Assembly: GCF_003290085.1 (NCBI RefSeq) | Contig: NZ_QMKJ01000003.1 | Span: forward strand, 124,001-188,000 | Direction of reading: 5' to 3' | From: Aliidiomarina sp. B3213 | Lineage (GTDB): Bacteria > Pseudomonadota > Gammaproteobacteria > Enterobacterales > Alteromonadaceae | DNA: 64,000 bases | In this document: one piece after another, positions 19,101 to 26,489 of the stretch | Numbering within the stretch: the first letter of the stretch is position 1 | Layout: every line of letters starts with the position of its first letter | The notes under the pieces: generated by a model | Seen by the model: only the letters and a program-made list of their open reading frames with translations | Database searches by the model: none | What the model was told of the DNA's origin: nothing | Program-made: the position numbers and the translations under genes

Positions 19101-21223
19101 ACCCTTTCAACCTTAATACTTTTGCAGATGCGGATGTTGTATTAGACGGTTACACGGGGCCAATGAGCTTTAGACTTCTCGGAGCAACCCCCGTTCACTT
19201 TGCTTCAGGTGAATACTTGGCGACACAGTCTTCCAGTTCAGTAACAGTCGATCCGATCAACAACACTGTCTCGTTCCAAATAGACGTCGCGTACTCAGGA
19301 GAGGGTTTCGACTTTATCCACAAGCTGGCAGGAACTGGTGATATCGAAGCGCTTTATAATCACTTTATTGAGCTTACGGATCAAAGCTCCAATCCTATTG
19401 TGGATACCGCTAGAATATTTGGTCAACTTACCGGGACAAACATCGGAGCCGGCACCATTGGCAACATGAACAACTATCAGAACGTCGGTGGTTTACTTGC
19501 GGCATTGTTAGTTTCCTTGATTGGTGAGGAAACCGACTTTGGTATGGGTACGATTGCATTCGCACATTGTTATTTGAACAACGACTGTTCGTTTACCAAC
19601 TTACCCACTATTCCAGGTATGAATTTAACCAATGCGGGTATTCTCGACAGATCGCTTGCCCAAATGGCATCGGAAGGAACAACAGTCGTCGAAGAAGTGA
19701 GTGCTGGTTTCTCTGCTCCGACCCACGTAGAAACCCAAGCGTACACCTTTACGGTTGATGAATTTGCAATTCCTCTGTACTACGACACATATGACCTAAG
19801 CTTCATGGATTCAAATATTCAAAACAGAATTCATTTAGGTATCTGGGAAGGTGGCTCTTATACATTGCTCAATCAATGGGGCGATGAAATGGACAACAGT
19901 GCCGATATGCCGTATCTGTTCTCCGACAATACACTTGGCAGTTCTTACATGGTTGAGACGATTGCCGGCGCAAACCACTCTGGCGTTTTGCAGTTTGATT
20001 TATTCCAAGGAACAGGAATGCAGCTTTCAAACAATGCCACGTTCGCACTTCTTGCCGGTAGTCACCTACAGCTCGATCTAGATGCTGAATCTATTTCAGA
20101 GCAAATCTCGGTCAGCTTAGAGTATTTCTACGACACGGCAATGACACCTTCATACCTAACAGGCAGTGGTTCTGTGGCGCAATTATATGAAGGCTTCATA
20201 GCCCTGAACGATCTGGGTTCAGACATAGATTACAACGACGCACGTTTTTATGGCTCGTTCGCAGGTGATATGAGTTGGGGCTTAGACTCCTTCCTTGCAG
20301 GACTTTATGTCGACTTCTTGGATGGTTCTGAACATGTAACAGGTTATGGTCAGTTCGCATTCCTTAGCTGCTTACTATCTATGCCTGGATATACTGAAAC
20401 TAATATAGCCTCTGGCTGCGGTGGCGGTGGAGGCTTCGATCCTTCGTACACATTAGTTTCAGACTACTACGTGGGTAAAAGCCCTGCGGTATTCGCGGTT
20501 AATAACTCCATGGGCTATCGCGCACTAGACACCGGTGAAAATAGTGCCTTCTTCGATATTTTCCAGAACGGTAATCCGGTTTTAGTATCTTCCGGAGAGG
20601 CATTCTATGGAGGTACCGGATATCTATTTAATATCATTTCAGAAAATCCAACCGCCGACTGGGACGGTGGAACTGAATACGTAGACACCCTTGGCGGGGT
20701 TGAACAGGAAGAGGTGCAATGGGGTTATTGGGCGCCAAACTCTTATGAGCTAGAGGAGTCTTATGACGAATATACTCAGTACCCTCTGGATACTAATGAC
20801 CGCTTCTTCTATATGGTGGTGAGTGACACGACCGACGTAACCATGCTGCCAATTTTGCAGTCTGAAATTGGCTCTGCAACATTTGCGCTTAGTGGTGGTT
20901 CTGGCGGGCTAATTAATACGCAAAATGGCAACTTCAGTGCGTTAACGGGCGGCTCTTTATATGTAGACTTCACGGGCGAAACCTTTGATGTTGATTTACA
21001 ATTCGGTGCCGGTAATTCGCTTTCTGCATTAGAGGCGGATATTTTCGCTCTATTTAACTACACACCAATTACTCTAGACGGAACTGGAGTATTCGGCGGA
21101 GGCAGCTTGCAAGGCACCTTTGTTGGCCCTGAAGCTGAAGGGGTAGCTGCAATGATTAGCGCATGGCTAACCGCGAACGAAGAAACCTTGCGAGGCATTA
21201 CGGTATTTGAGCGTATTCCGTAA
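13187..21223 (+). CDS. Giant exported FecR-domain protein with nine diverged repeats
   Basis: 2678 residues. The signal peptide spans about 1-35; it could be cut at TVSA/Q, but VVAC (Cys27) also fits a lipobox, so a lipoprotein is possible. A FecR domain covers about 45-205 (GTVEITRN, LITGTASSAQIRFSDNSL, TPVATMGIRGT). Next comes a low-complexity linker rich in D, N, S and G (about 225-300), then nine diverged repeats of roughly 240-295 residues to the C-terminus. Each repeat carries a W-G-x-W-like box followed by S/Y-x-L, an aromatic-Y box and a GxGxxLSNG-like strand. No enzyme motif is visible. The last repeat ends with LQGTFVGPEAEGVAAMI, resembling the G-F-x-G-P-x-A-E pattern of TbpB-type beta-barrel handles. 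It is coupled to the TPR-barrel gene and followed by a strong terminator. Base composition looks like its neighbours. Function unknown; the surface or periplasm is its likely site. Confidence 0.8.
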   Translation: MFSNLFNAYRANHVGVFLASCLIVVACFSSTVSAQESDTETAGQLLFTHGTVEITRNEETTSASRGEDLFNQDLLITGTASSAQIRFSDNSLIAVRPETEFLIENYAYDETNPENGRQSTQLIRGSLRAMTGAIGQARPENVEFKTPVATMGIRGTVLSIVHIPEGSGNSELASGTYLQVESGSVEVVNNSGAQLVNAGQTVYVENENTAPAPASNDAVNYFASQQTQQDDENDEENDDSSKNNDGNNNNNSGSGTSNSSSSSSNNNPSNQNSGTTTPPDDANTNQGEDDIEENTPEPEPLPEFGLDFSPYGIFGILAGGDITPTGEFTIGDYSTPALRFDGGETFESGYFNTNQYYPGSNSDINWARWAYGDYELVNSILEDVDTGHDFMYLLTNNPITDLGTFNDTFNSTSTGTTSNLRFSLANSPGISLSNGESLYIGEDSYISVGTHVVSDLAMHGTVQIVINFGFSPFEANYTMSNLVGFAQLFDTYIRLIERGSNVLLADGKLWLVPSGNETWGLDAFLAALEVELQNPESDIEDKIKGYGMLAFVNDCIVNFPCPYFESYIPGENAGPNSEYLGSNGQVTIHTDSANTFLSVFGESAWDSIRTVVAKQNADKTSGVLLTEEEGLVLGEYVTINGVNVFWGHWLGGSYQIYDTPENEVPTWLDNNTNYHYIWVSESINTSPSATGEMQFEMVGGSGLVSDSSDRVFDFQQGDITVNFDENSMGVVLIFEEGEGENKIEAILEGTNLDLLAFLNNEQGITLVTEDGPFDSASMFGGFAGEGLDALIAMLEASLGDETFRGTGVFESYEVAEDLPEWGTNFSPYGIFAELAEGTTFPSQSNILDFYSTSSLTFEGLIALSPDNFSQGGFSPTGAYYNANSNIQWARWANGYYTLYDSLGETVETPFDFMYLVTDSLIASDDFTDIVSQWHTGQNLTFSLFDSPGVTLSNGNSFSIGSTSHISLDTESQEIKVVIDFSYDIEEFDGSLEGQASFADLFNTFIALTLAGENSRFNFDGTRLVTAFSGSDEWGVDSILTSLFILFEDEETQEQVEGYGMLAFVYDCVVNFPCPAVGSSESLANNDMESAATLGGNLGTTVRSNAQNSYMDEGLRLLAQLNQSQELSFLALDSDGFGLFEQRGTSLNVGDSELFFVWGYWEADSYDLYENGATFNDINPLSTSSNYHYILVTESYTDELPSIGVRNYEFVAGSGLVSESDGSVMEMTEGQISVDFEDESLGLLFIFDNDNNEVTLRGSVDDLWAFLNNGASITLEGQDFDSGSIAGSFAGANMEALMALIQATFNDNQYAGTGVFAYTPPIDVDEYGTGLTLSGFLGNGATHLTYTGEGNNFYFTGFESEDLIFVGEDFNINDQDIPLSFVDFSMSDWNLNSSNRILWGVWDAGSYSLVDSAGYERTTTQPFVYLYASEQLGTVDSVETAIANNHSTETTMKFRFGGGESVFLSNGEFFNVGPESSLTLDLSDNSMDAFFSFGYTAEGGSVARFLEGSGSIEDFFNSYIRLDEEIIVTSSEAEEVSAIVDFARLYGIFGGSESSGIDSILAGLYVSLIGNEPVDGFGMFYFLYCWMGNSCDIPNSDPSNNVGTGLSIAGYLERERDLSNSNFAALGSGGTYPTYLQNSELTFNASGDPDVIETVQVSEWNEDSSTEISWGLFSPEQYTLTNSNGNGVTNDHYFPYLFSDQTLSSPGEVETAVLANHSAEGTMTFKLGGGTGVNLSNGEVIALDESSRVYIDVNAESVTFELDFTYSAEELEIIRTLFGNGSVEEFYNSYIELEETSSANKIVELARMYGALTGNEETGIDALLTGLFLAIKDASGNNAHGFGLHYFLYCWMGNTCEEEVVELAYGGLMDYGYFPSATIGSQFYSTEDALGSSVWHPEQLADENRVFRLEDTPTNTNMFLSSAYHANSGPGQASYWGFYDTGTWNFYDLGDSDYLEPLNGSGSRPFHYAFTFDPFNLNTFADADVVLDGYTGPMSFRLLGATPVHFASGEYLATQSSSSVTVDPINNTVSFQIDVAYSGEGFDFIHKLAGTGDIEALYNHFIELTDQSSNPIVDTARIFGQLTGTNIGAGTIGNMNNYQNVGGLLAALLVSLIGEETDFGMGTIAFAHCYLNNDCSFTNLPTIPGMNLTNAGILDRSLAQMASEGTTVVEEVSAGFSAPTHVETQAYTFTVDEFAIPLYYDTYDLSFMDSNIQNRIHLGIWEGGSYTLLNQWGDEMDNSADMPYLFSDNTLGSSYMVETIAGANHSGVLQFDLFQGTGMQLSNNATFALLAGSHLQLDLDAESISEQISVSLEYFYDTAMTPSYLTGSGSVAQLYEGFIALNDLGSDIDYNDARFYGSFAGDMSWGLDSFLAGLYVDFLDGSEHVTGYGQFAFLSCLLSMPGYTETNIASGCGGGGGFDPSYTLVSDYYVGKSPAVFAVNNSMGYRALDTGENSAFFDIFQNGNPVLVSSGEAFYGGTGYLFNIISENPTADWDGGTEYVDTLGGVEQEEVQWGYWAPNSYELEESYDEYTQYPLDTNDRFFYMVVSDTTDVTMLPILQSEIGSATFALSGGSGGLINTQNGNFSALTGGSLYVDFTGETFDVDLQFGAGNSLSALEADIFALFNYTPITLDGTGVFGGGSLQGTFVGPEAEGVAAMISAWLTANEETLRGITVFERIP
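14278..20760 (+). repeat. Protein-level tandem repeat region (nine units) in the FecR giant
   Basis: The repeat anchor (ARWAYGDYEL, WGHWLGGSYQI, ARWANGYYTL, WGYWEADSYDL, WGVWDAGSYSL, WGLFSPEQYTL, WGFYDTGTWNF, LGIWEGGSYTL, WGYWAPNSYEL) recurs near residues 364, 645, 887, 1156, 1397, 1668, 1934, 2216 and 2511. Units 2, 4 and 9 share one subtype (ends like RGTGVF and an E-x-L/V-x-A-M segment). The others share a GYGMLAF-like segment with a cysteine pair. The order is roughly A-B-A-B-C-C-C-C-B. DNA-level identity between units is low, so the duplication is old. Confidence 0.75.
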
Positions 21224-21250
21224 ACGCTCTAACTCATACCGAAATCTAAT

Positions 21251-21286
21251 AAAAACCAGTGCAGCCCGCACTGGTTTTTTTATGAG
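21251..21286 (+). terminator. Rho-independent terminator after the FecR giant
   Basis: Stem AAAAACCAGTGC (21251-21262) pairs with GCACTGGTTTTT (21268-21279) around a 5-base loop, followed by more T. It may work in both directions. Confidence 0.85.
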
Positions 21287-21333
21287 ATTTACTGCCATAC
21301 TGGGTCATACACTATTACTCGGGAGTTTTAACC

Positions 21334-22644
21334 GTGCAAAGCCAATCATTTAAAAAGTTATCCCTAGCTGCCGCCATTACATTGACCTCCGCTTGCTCTG
21401 CCATAAGTGCCCCAAGCGTTGCTAATGAAACAATAAGAATAGACTCACAACTCGAACAGCAAGTCATTACTTGGCGTCGAGATCTTCATCAAAACCCAGA
21501 GCTCAGTAACCGTGAATTTAGAACCTCTCGCGTGGTTGCGGAGCACTTGGAAAGCCTGGGTATTGAAGTTCAAACCGGTATTGCTCATACCGGTGTAGTC
21601 GGCATTCTAGAAGGTGGAAAGCCAGGACCGTTGGTTGCACTGCGAGCTGACATGGATGCCCTTCCTGTCACTGAACAAACCGACGTTCCTTTCCGCTCAA
21701 CAGCAGTTGGCGAGTATCGTGGCGAAGAAGTTGGCGTAATGCACGCGTGCGGACACGATTTGCACGTAGCTATGCTTATGGGAGCTGCTGAATATCTAGC
21801 TGAGCACAAAGAAGAGATTGCCGGCACAGTCATGTTTATTTTCCAGCCAGCAGAAGAAGGCGCACCTCGAGGTGAAGAAGGTGGTGCAGAACTGATGCTA
21901 GAGGAAGGCCTGTTTGCCGAACAGATGCCAGATGCAGTGTTTGGTATCCATGTTTGGAGCGCTGGAAACACAGGAACTATAGGTTATCGCTCAGGTCCGC
22001 TTATGGCGTCTTCAGACCGGTTCGAGATCAATGTTAAAGGTGTACAAACTCATGGTTCACGCCCATGGGGTGGTGTAGACCCTATCGTTGCTGCGGGACA
22101 AATTATTACCAATGTTCAAAGCATCGTAAGCCGCCAAGTAGACATCACTAAAGCGCCAGCCGTAGTGAGTTTTGGTATCGTAGAAGGCGGCGTTCGCAAC
22201 AACATAATTCCCGACGAAGTGTATTTAGAAGGTACCATTCGTAACTTCGACATGGACATTCGCCAATCTATCTTTGAGCGCCTAACCACGACCGCCGAGC
22301 ACACAGCCGCAGCTAGTGGCGCTGAAGCACATGTGCATATTGATGAGGGCTACCCAGTCACCATTAATAACCCTGAGCTCACCGCACAAATGCTTCCGAC
22401 AATGCGAGCAGTGGCTGGTGAAGATAACGTGAAAGAAAATGCGCTGGTGACAGGTGCGGAAGACTTCTCGTTCTACGCACTAGAAACTCCGGGTCTATTC
22501 GTATTTCTGGGTATTACTCCGCCAGACCAAGACCCAGCAACTGCACCGAGTAATCACTCACCATTCTTTTATGCCGACGAAGATGCATTAAAAATCGGTA
22601 CGGAAATGTATATTAACTGGGTGTTTGACTACGCCGCGCTTTAA
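21334..22644 (+). CDS. M20-family amidohydrolase (exported)
   Basis: A 436-residue M20D-type metallohydrolase of the hippurate hydrolase / N-acyl-amino-acid amidohydrolase group. Metal-site motifs are present: LRADMDALPV, HACGHDLHVAML, the catalytic Glu pair in QPAEEGAPRG, and the C-terminal GAEDFSFY with a late His (SNHSPFF). The dimerisation lid holds INVKGVQTHGSRPWGGVDPI. An N-terminal signal sequence (about 1-30, SLAAAITLTSACSA) sends it to the periplasm. The possible lipobox has Thr at -3, so lipidation is doubtful. The start is GTG at 21334 with GGGAG eight bases upstream. It is monocistronic between two terminators. The substrate is not predictable. Confidence 0.88.
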   Translation: MQSQSFKKLSLAAAITLTSACSAISAPSVANETIRIDSQLEQQVITWRRDLHQNPELSNREFRTSRVVAEHLESLGIEVQTGIAHTGVVGILEGGKPGPLVALRADMDALPVTEQTDVPFRSTAVGEYRGEEVGVMHACGHDLHVAMLMGAAEYLAEHKEEIAGTVMFIFQPAEEGAPRGEEGGAELMLEEGLFAEQMPDAVFGIHVWSAGNTGTIGYRSGPLMASSDRFEINVKGVQTHGSRPWGGVDPIVAAGQIITNVQSIVSRQVDITKAPAVVSFGIVEGGVRNNIIPDEVYLEGTIRNFDMDIRQSIFERLTTTAEHTAAASGAEAHVHIDEGYPVTINNPELTAQMLPTMRAVAGEDNVKENALVTGAEDFSFYALETPGLFVFLGITPPDQDPATAPSNHSPFFYADEDALKIGTEMYINWVFDYAAL

Positions 22645-22657
22645 TTAACGCTCATAC

Positions 22658-22687
22658 AAAAAGAGCCGCTTCAAAGCGGCTCTTTTT
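22658..22687. terminator. Bidirectional terminator between the M20 gene and the small lipoprotein gene
   Basis: AAAAAGAGCCGCT (22658-22670) pairs with AGCGGCTCTTTTT (22675-22687) around a 4-base loop. A-run and T-run flanks serve both convergent genes. Confidence 0.88.
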
Positions 22688-23123
22688 ATTCATCACATTG
22701 TCGAACCATTACTGATTCGGTCAATTCAGGATGAGCAGGACCTGCAACAAATCCGCATTCATTACTTCCACACATGAATCCATATACGCTTTTAACTTCT
22801 CCGAACTCACGTACTTCAGCAACCGCTTTCCCACTCTTTATATAGAATCGACGCTCTTGACGACTCGTTGGCGCTACAAGTGGAACAGGAACCACCGCCA
22901 CAAATGCCCCAATTCCTTGCCAGTTATACCCTTCAAAATAAGAGAGCACTTCACATTCGCCCTGACGTTTAATTCGGTCAGGTTCGCCGTGGCGTGCGAT
23001 AATCTCTGCACGTACTAATTGAGCATGCTGTTGCGCATGCTCGTATGTTCCGTAAGTTCCAACGGCTAAACCCACACAGCCCTGAAGTAACAGTAATGGC
23101 GCGAGTAGCGCTAACTTTCTCAC
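22686..23123 (-). CDS. Small lipoprotein of unknown function
   Basis: A 145-residue product if translation starts at the GTG at 23123 (VRKLALLAPLLLLQGC), which gives a clean lipoprotein signal with the lipobox LLQGC. The longer reading frame upstream lies inside the MFS gene and adds a non-signal N-terminus, so I rejected it. The GTG overlaps the MFS stop as GTGA, implying coupling. The mature part has four later cysteines, including CGSNEC (about residues 117-122) and a final RQCDE, and two small glycine-rich hydrophobic stretches (VGLAVGTYGTY and GIGAFVAVVPVPLVAP). The sequence ARHGEPDRIKRQGECEVLSYFEGYNW recalls SmpA/BamE-like folds only faintly. Function not recognised. Confidence 0.7.
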   Translation of the reverse strand: MRKLALLAPLLLLQGCVGLAVGTYGTYEHAQQHAQLVRAEIIARHGEPDRIKRQGECEVLSYFEGYNWQGIGAFVAVVPVPLVAPTSRQERRFYIKSGKAVAEVREFGEVKSVYGFMCGSNECGFVAGPAHPELTESVMVRQCDE

Positions 23124-24463
23124 TCGGCAGAACTTTTTGCAGTGATAGTATCTAAACCATGACCGTGAGGGCCCTTTTCCGTTACCCAAAGCTTAAAGGC
23201 GAAGAACAAGCCAAATAGCGCGAGGAACGTATAGAACCACATTCCAGGCGTGTAACCTGCAATATTGTCTGGGCTAGCACCATAATGGGTATTAAGCTTA
23301 CCTATCACTAGCGGTACGACCGCCCACCCCACTTGCTGACAGAATGTCATCAGTGCATAAGCAGAGCCTATTCTGCGCTCATCCACAATGTAGGCCACTG
23401 AAGGCCACATCGCAGCTGGAATCAGTGAAAACACAACCCCGAACAATAGCATCACAATAATCAACGTTAGCGGAATCATAATTTCCGTTTCACCAAAGCC
23501 TAAATCGATAGCGGGACCTGGTGGTAAATAGGTGGCAAGCATAAAGAGTGGTGCCATCACTACAACACCGACCATCATAAATACGGCTCGTTTACCGACA
23601 CGGTCGATGAGCAGCCCGAACAATGGTGTCGCAATTATCGCAGCCATTGGTAGTACGCTATTTAGTGTACCCGCAGCCTGGCGAGAAAGACCGTGTGCTT
23701 GTTGGAAGTAGTCGATAGCAAAACTACGGAACGGGAAAATAGTAGCGTAAAACACCACGCATAACGCCACCACGTACCAGTACGAGCGTCCGAAATTATA
23801 AATGTCTGACCATTTTAGCTTTTCAGTTTCTTCAGCTTCACCAAGCTCATATTGACTCTCAGCTCGCTTCTCAGACATCCAATAAAGCATGGCAGCGGTT
23901 ACCGAAACTGCGGCAACACCTGTAGCTAACCAAAGTGGGTCTTGCCAATTTGAGTACAAGCCGCTAGCGAAATTGGTCGATTGGTCTGCAGAAAAAGAAC
24001 CTAAACGCGAAATAGAAAGGTTTAAACCAAACGCTAAACTAAGTTCACGGCCTTTAAACCATTTCGCTAGCGTTGCCGTTGCCGCCACAATCAATGGCTC
24101 GGAGCCCATACCCAACAAGAATTGTCCGGCTAGCATGGTTTCAAAATGCGGAAACGCGGTTCTCAGTACCGAAGCGAGTAAACACACCACCGCAAAGAAG
24201 AAAATAGCTTTCTTTGTACCGAAACGGTCGATGATATAACCGCCAAGCAGTAGCACTAGCAAAGCTGCAATATTATATGCCGAGGTAATTTGACCAATTT
24301 GGTCGTAGCTAAACCCTAGGTCTTGTTGCAATAAGTCGTAAACAGGACCAAGTGCGTCATAAATATAATAGTTGCCAAACATTGCCATGCTAACAAACAG
24401 CAACACGAGCCAACGCATCACCGGCGACGGTTGGCCCGCCGAGGTTTGAGCTTGTTGAGTCAT
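23120..24463 (-). CDS. MFS transporter
   Basis: A 447-residue inner-membrane protein with about twelve hydrophobic helices. The family loop signature lies between TM2 and TM3 (GGYIIDRFGTKKA) and is repeated in the second half (GLLIDRVGKRAV). A central cytoplasmic loop (about 200-225, SEKRAESQYELGEAEE) is acidic. N- and C-termini are short and cytoplasmic. The substrate cannot be read from the sequence. It is coupled to the small lipoprotein downstream, and the nucleotidase-like gene lies 16 bases upstream on the same strand. An operon nucleotidase, MFS, lipoprotein is likely and could couple extracellular nucleotide hydrolysis to uptake of the product (inference). Confidence 0.85.
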   Translation of the reverse strand: MTQQAQTSAGQPSPVMRWLVLLFVSMAMFGNYYIYDALGPVYDLLQQDLGFSYDQIGQITSAYNIAALLVLLLGGYIIDRFGTKKAIFFFAVVCLLASVLRTAFPHFETMLAGQFLLGMGSEPLIVAATATLAKWFKGRELSLAFGLNLSISRLGSFSADQSTNFASGLYSNWQDPLWLATGVAAVSVTAAMLYWMSEKRAESQYELGEAEETEKLKWSDIYNFGRSYWYVVALCVVFYATIFPFRSFAIDYFQQAHGLSRQAAGTLNSVLPMAAIIATPLFGLLIDRVGKRAVFMMVGVVVMAPLFMLATYLPPGPAIDLGFGETEIMIPLTLIIVMLLFGVVFSLIPAAMWPSVAYIVDERRIGSAYALMTFCQQVGWAVVPLVIGKLNTHYGASPDNIAGYTPGMWFYTFLALFGLFFAFKLWVTEKGPHGHGLDTITAKSSAE

Positions 24464-24479
24464 AAGAATTCTCTTTTAT

Positions 24480-26483
24480 TTATTGTTCTAAACGTTCGAG
24501 TGTAACGACTGGATAAGGAATCTCCAACACGTGGTGGCGTTCTTCTTGGAAAAAGTTGATCACCGAAAGCGCGTCTAAACCACATTCTACACCTTCAGCA
24601 TCGCAATCTGGCGCTTGGCCTTCGTAGATGGTGAGTAAACTTCCTTGCGCATTTCGCTCTACTCTCTCCACGAGATATGCATGAAATGTTTCGTCTTGAA
24701 TCACCACGTCTATACGATCAGAACTTTCCTTTTGCGCTTCATAAATACCATTCCAACCATCATTGCCTGCTGCGCTGTAGCCGCTCATAACCACTTGGTA
24801 AACCTGCTCGTCTTGCAAGGCTTCCCAAACCGGCTGCTCTAATGTTCCACGGTTAACTTCTATGTGAGTAATTTCTCCAGCAACACCAACCTCAGTCTCT
24901 TCAAAGGTATACCGAAGATTACCACCATAAGGATATTTACCCGCGTGAGCACCAGGTGCCAGCGTGCTCTCTATCACGTTATCCAGCAGCGCGCGTACTT
25001 GCTCCCCAGTTAACCCTAAAACTGAAAGGAAAGAACCAAACGGCAAAACTTCTAGCGATATATTACCTTCACGAATTTCACCTTGGCTTAAAGGCTTGCG
25101 AATACCGCCCGCGCCAATTAAAGCGAAGTCCGGTGTAACGCCCGTTAATTCAATAATCTCGGGTTTTAAGAAATAGCGGTATTGAGCATACGCTATAAGC
25201 GGCGCTAAATCCGACCCATGCTTGTCACTTCCGTAACTACCAGGCAAACGAACATGGTTTATATTTTCGGGAACAAAACCAATAATATCGCCGTAAGCTT
25301 CACGCATTTCACCTTGGTAACGGTTCACAATGTGTTGTTGTAACTCTGCTTCCGGAGCTTGTACACGAATGCCTTCAAGCTGTTGCACTTGCCCTAGAAT
25401 TTCTTCGTGGTTAGGGTAACGCTGCGCTTCGTCTCTGGAGTCAGCCTGGAACAAACGGTTCCCTACCAGAACTGTATTTCTTCCTTCGCAGTTACTTATC
25501 GCGCCACTTTCATCAAAAGTAACCGCTAACTGACCTATGGCTTGGGCGTAATACCCGGCCTGAACCACGCAGGTCTCTGAAGTGCCATTTGGGTTTTGTA
25601 CACGAGACGCGTAAACGGGGCTTTGTTCCCAACCTATATGCGAGAAGTCACCCAATAATGTATGCGAGTGGCCACCCACAATCACATCGATACCGTTCAC
25701 CTGAGCCGCAACCTCTCGGTCAATTTGGTGACCGATATGTGTGACCGCAACGACTTTATTCACGCCAATAGCATGCAGTTGGTTTATCTGTTGTTGCACG
25801 CTTTCCACCATCGGCAAAAAAGCTACGTTACCCGTATCTGGAGAGATGTTCGGCATGTCTTCTAATACCAAACCAACAATGGCGACAACTTTCCCTCTCT
25901 GCTGTTCGGTAAAACCGTCTAGCTCATCTAAAGTAACACGGTGCTTCTGCCCCTGCTCGAAATGGTACAAAACATAGGGTAGTAAGTTATTCTGATCCGC
26001 TAAGCTTTGGTCTTCAGAAGCGTCGATATTGGTCGCAACCAGTGGAAAGTTAACGGCATCTATAAATGCGTCGAGCTTTTCGTTATCTAAATCAAACTCA
26101 TGATTTCCTAATGCCATGGCGTCTAAGCCAAAACGAGAGAGTACGTCGGCATTCATTCTACCTTCATTTAACAGAAAGTATGCGCTGCCCTGCCATGCAT
26201 CCCCTCCGTGTAAAAACAAAAACGGCGTATTACTTGCCTGCGCTTCTGCTCGGGCGCTATTGGCAGCAGAAAGCAAACGTGGGTGACCACCTATATCAAG
26301 GAAAACCGAATGGGATTGGTCGTTGTGAGGAACAACCATATTTCCCTCAACCGGCTCGAAGGCAGAATGGGTATCATTAATATGCGCAATAGTGAGCTCA
26401 AACTCTTCCGGCTTATGTGTTTGGCATGCCAACAAAACCGTTGAAAGAACAGTAACCGCCGTTAACTTCAAAATATGCTTCAT
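24480..26483 (-). CDS. 5'-nucleotidase / UshA-type metallophosphoesterase lipoprotein
   Basis: 667 residues. A lipoprotein signal ends at LLAC (Cys20). The calcineurin-like domain (about 28-330) shows DTH (37-39), HGGDAWQGS, LGNHEFDLDN (about 126), VVAVTHIGH and GGHSHTLLG metal-binding motifs. The 5'-nucleotidase C-terminal domain (about 390-600) shows ALIGAGGIRKPLSQGEI and VVMSGYSAAGNDGW. Family members release phosphate from nucleotides or UDP-sugars at the cell surface or in the periplasm. The length is about 100 residues above classic UshA, partly from an insert around 155-190. It lies in a same-strand run with DUF418 upstream (6 bases) and MFS downstream. Confidence 0.88.
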   Translation of the reverse strand: MKHILKLTAVTVLSTVLLACQTHKPEEFELTIAHINDTHSAFEPVEGNMVVPHNDQSHSVFLDIGGHPRLLSAANSARAEAQASNTPFLFLHGGDAWQGSAYFLLNEGRMNADVLSRFGLDAMALGNHEFDLDNEKLDAFIDAVNFPLVATNIDASEDQSLADQNNLLPYVLYHFEQGQKHRVTLDELDGFTEQQRGKVVAIVGLVLEDMPNISPDTGNVAFLPMVESVQQQINQLHAIGVNKVVAVTHIGHQIDREVAAQVNGIDVIVGGHSHTLLGDFSHIGWEQSPVYASRVQNPNGTSETCVVQAGYYAQAIGQLAVTFDESGAISNCEGRNTVLVGNRLFQADSRDEAQRYPNHEEILGQVQQLEGIRVQAPEAELQQHIVNRYQGEMREAYGDIIGFVPENINHVRLPGSYGSDKHGSDLAPLIAYAQYRYFLKPEIIELTGVTPDFALIGAGGIRKPLSQGEIREGNISLEVLPFGSFLSVLGLTGEQVRALLDNVIESTLAPGAHAGKYPYGGNLRYTFEETEVGVAGEITHIEVNRGTLEQPVWEALQDEQVYQVVMSGYSAAGNDGWNGIYEAQKESSDRIDVVIQDETFHAYLVERVERNAQGSLLTIYEGQAPDCDAEGVECGLDALSVINFFQEERHHVLEIPYPVVTLERLEQ

Positions 26484-26489
26484 TAGGGC

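Noticed and set aside
22686-23189. Long form of the small lipoprotein gene starting at 23189
   Set aside because: The extra residues overlap the MFS gene and bury the signal peptide; the GTG at 23123 gives a clean lipoprotein start.
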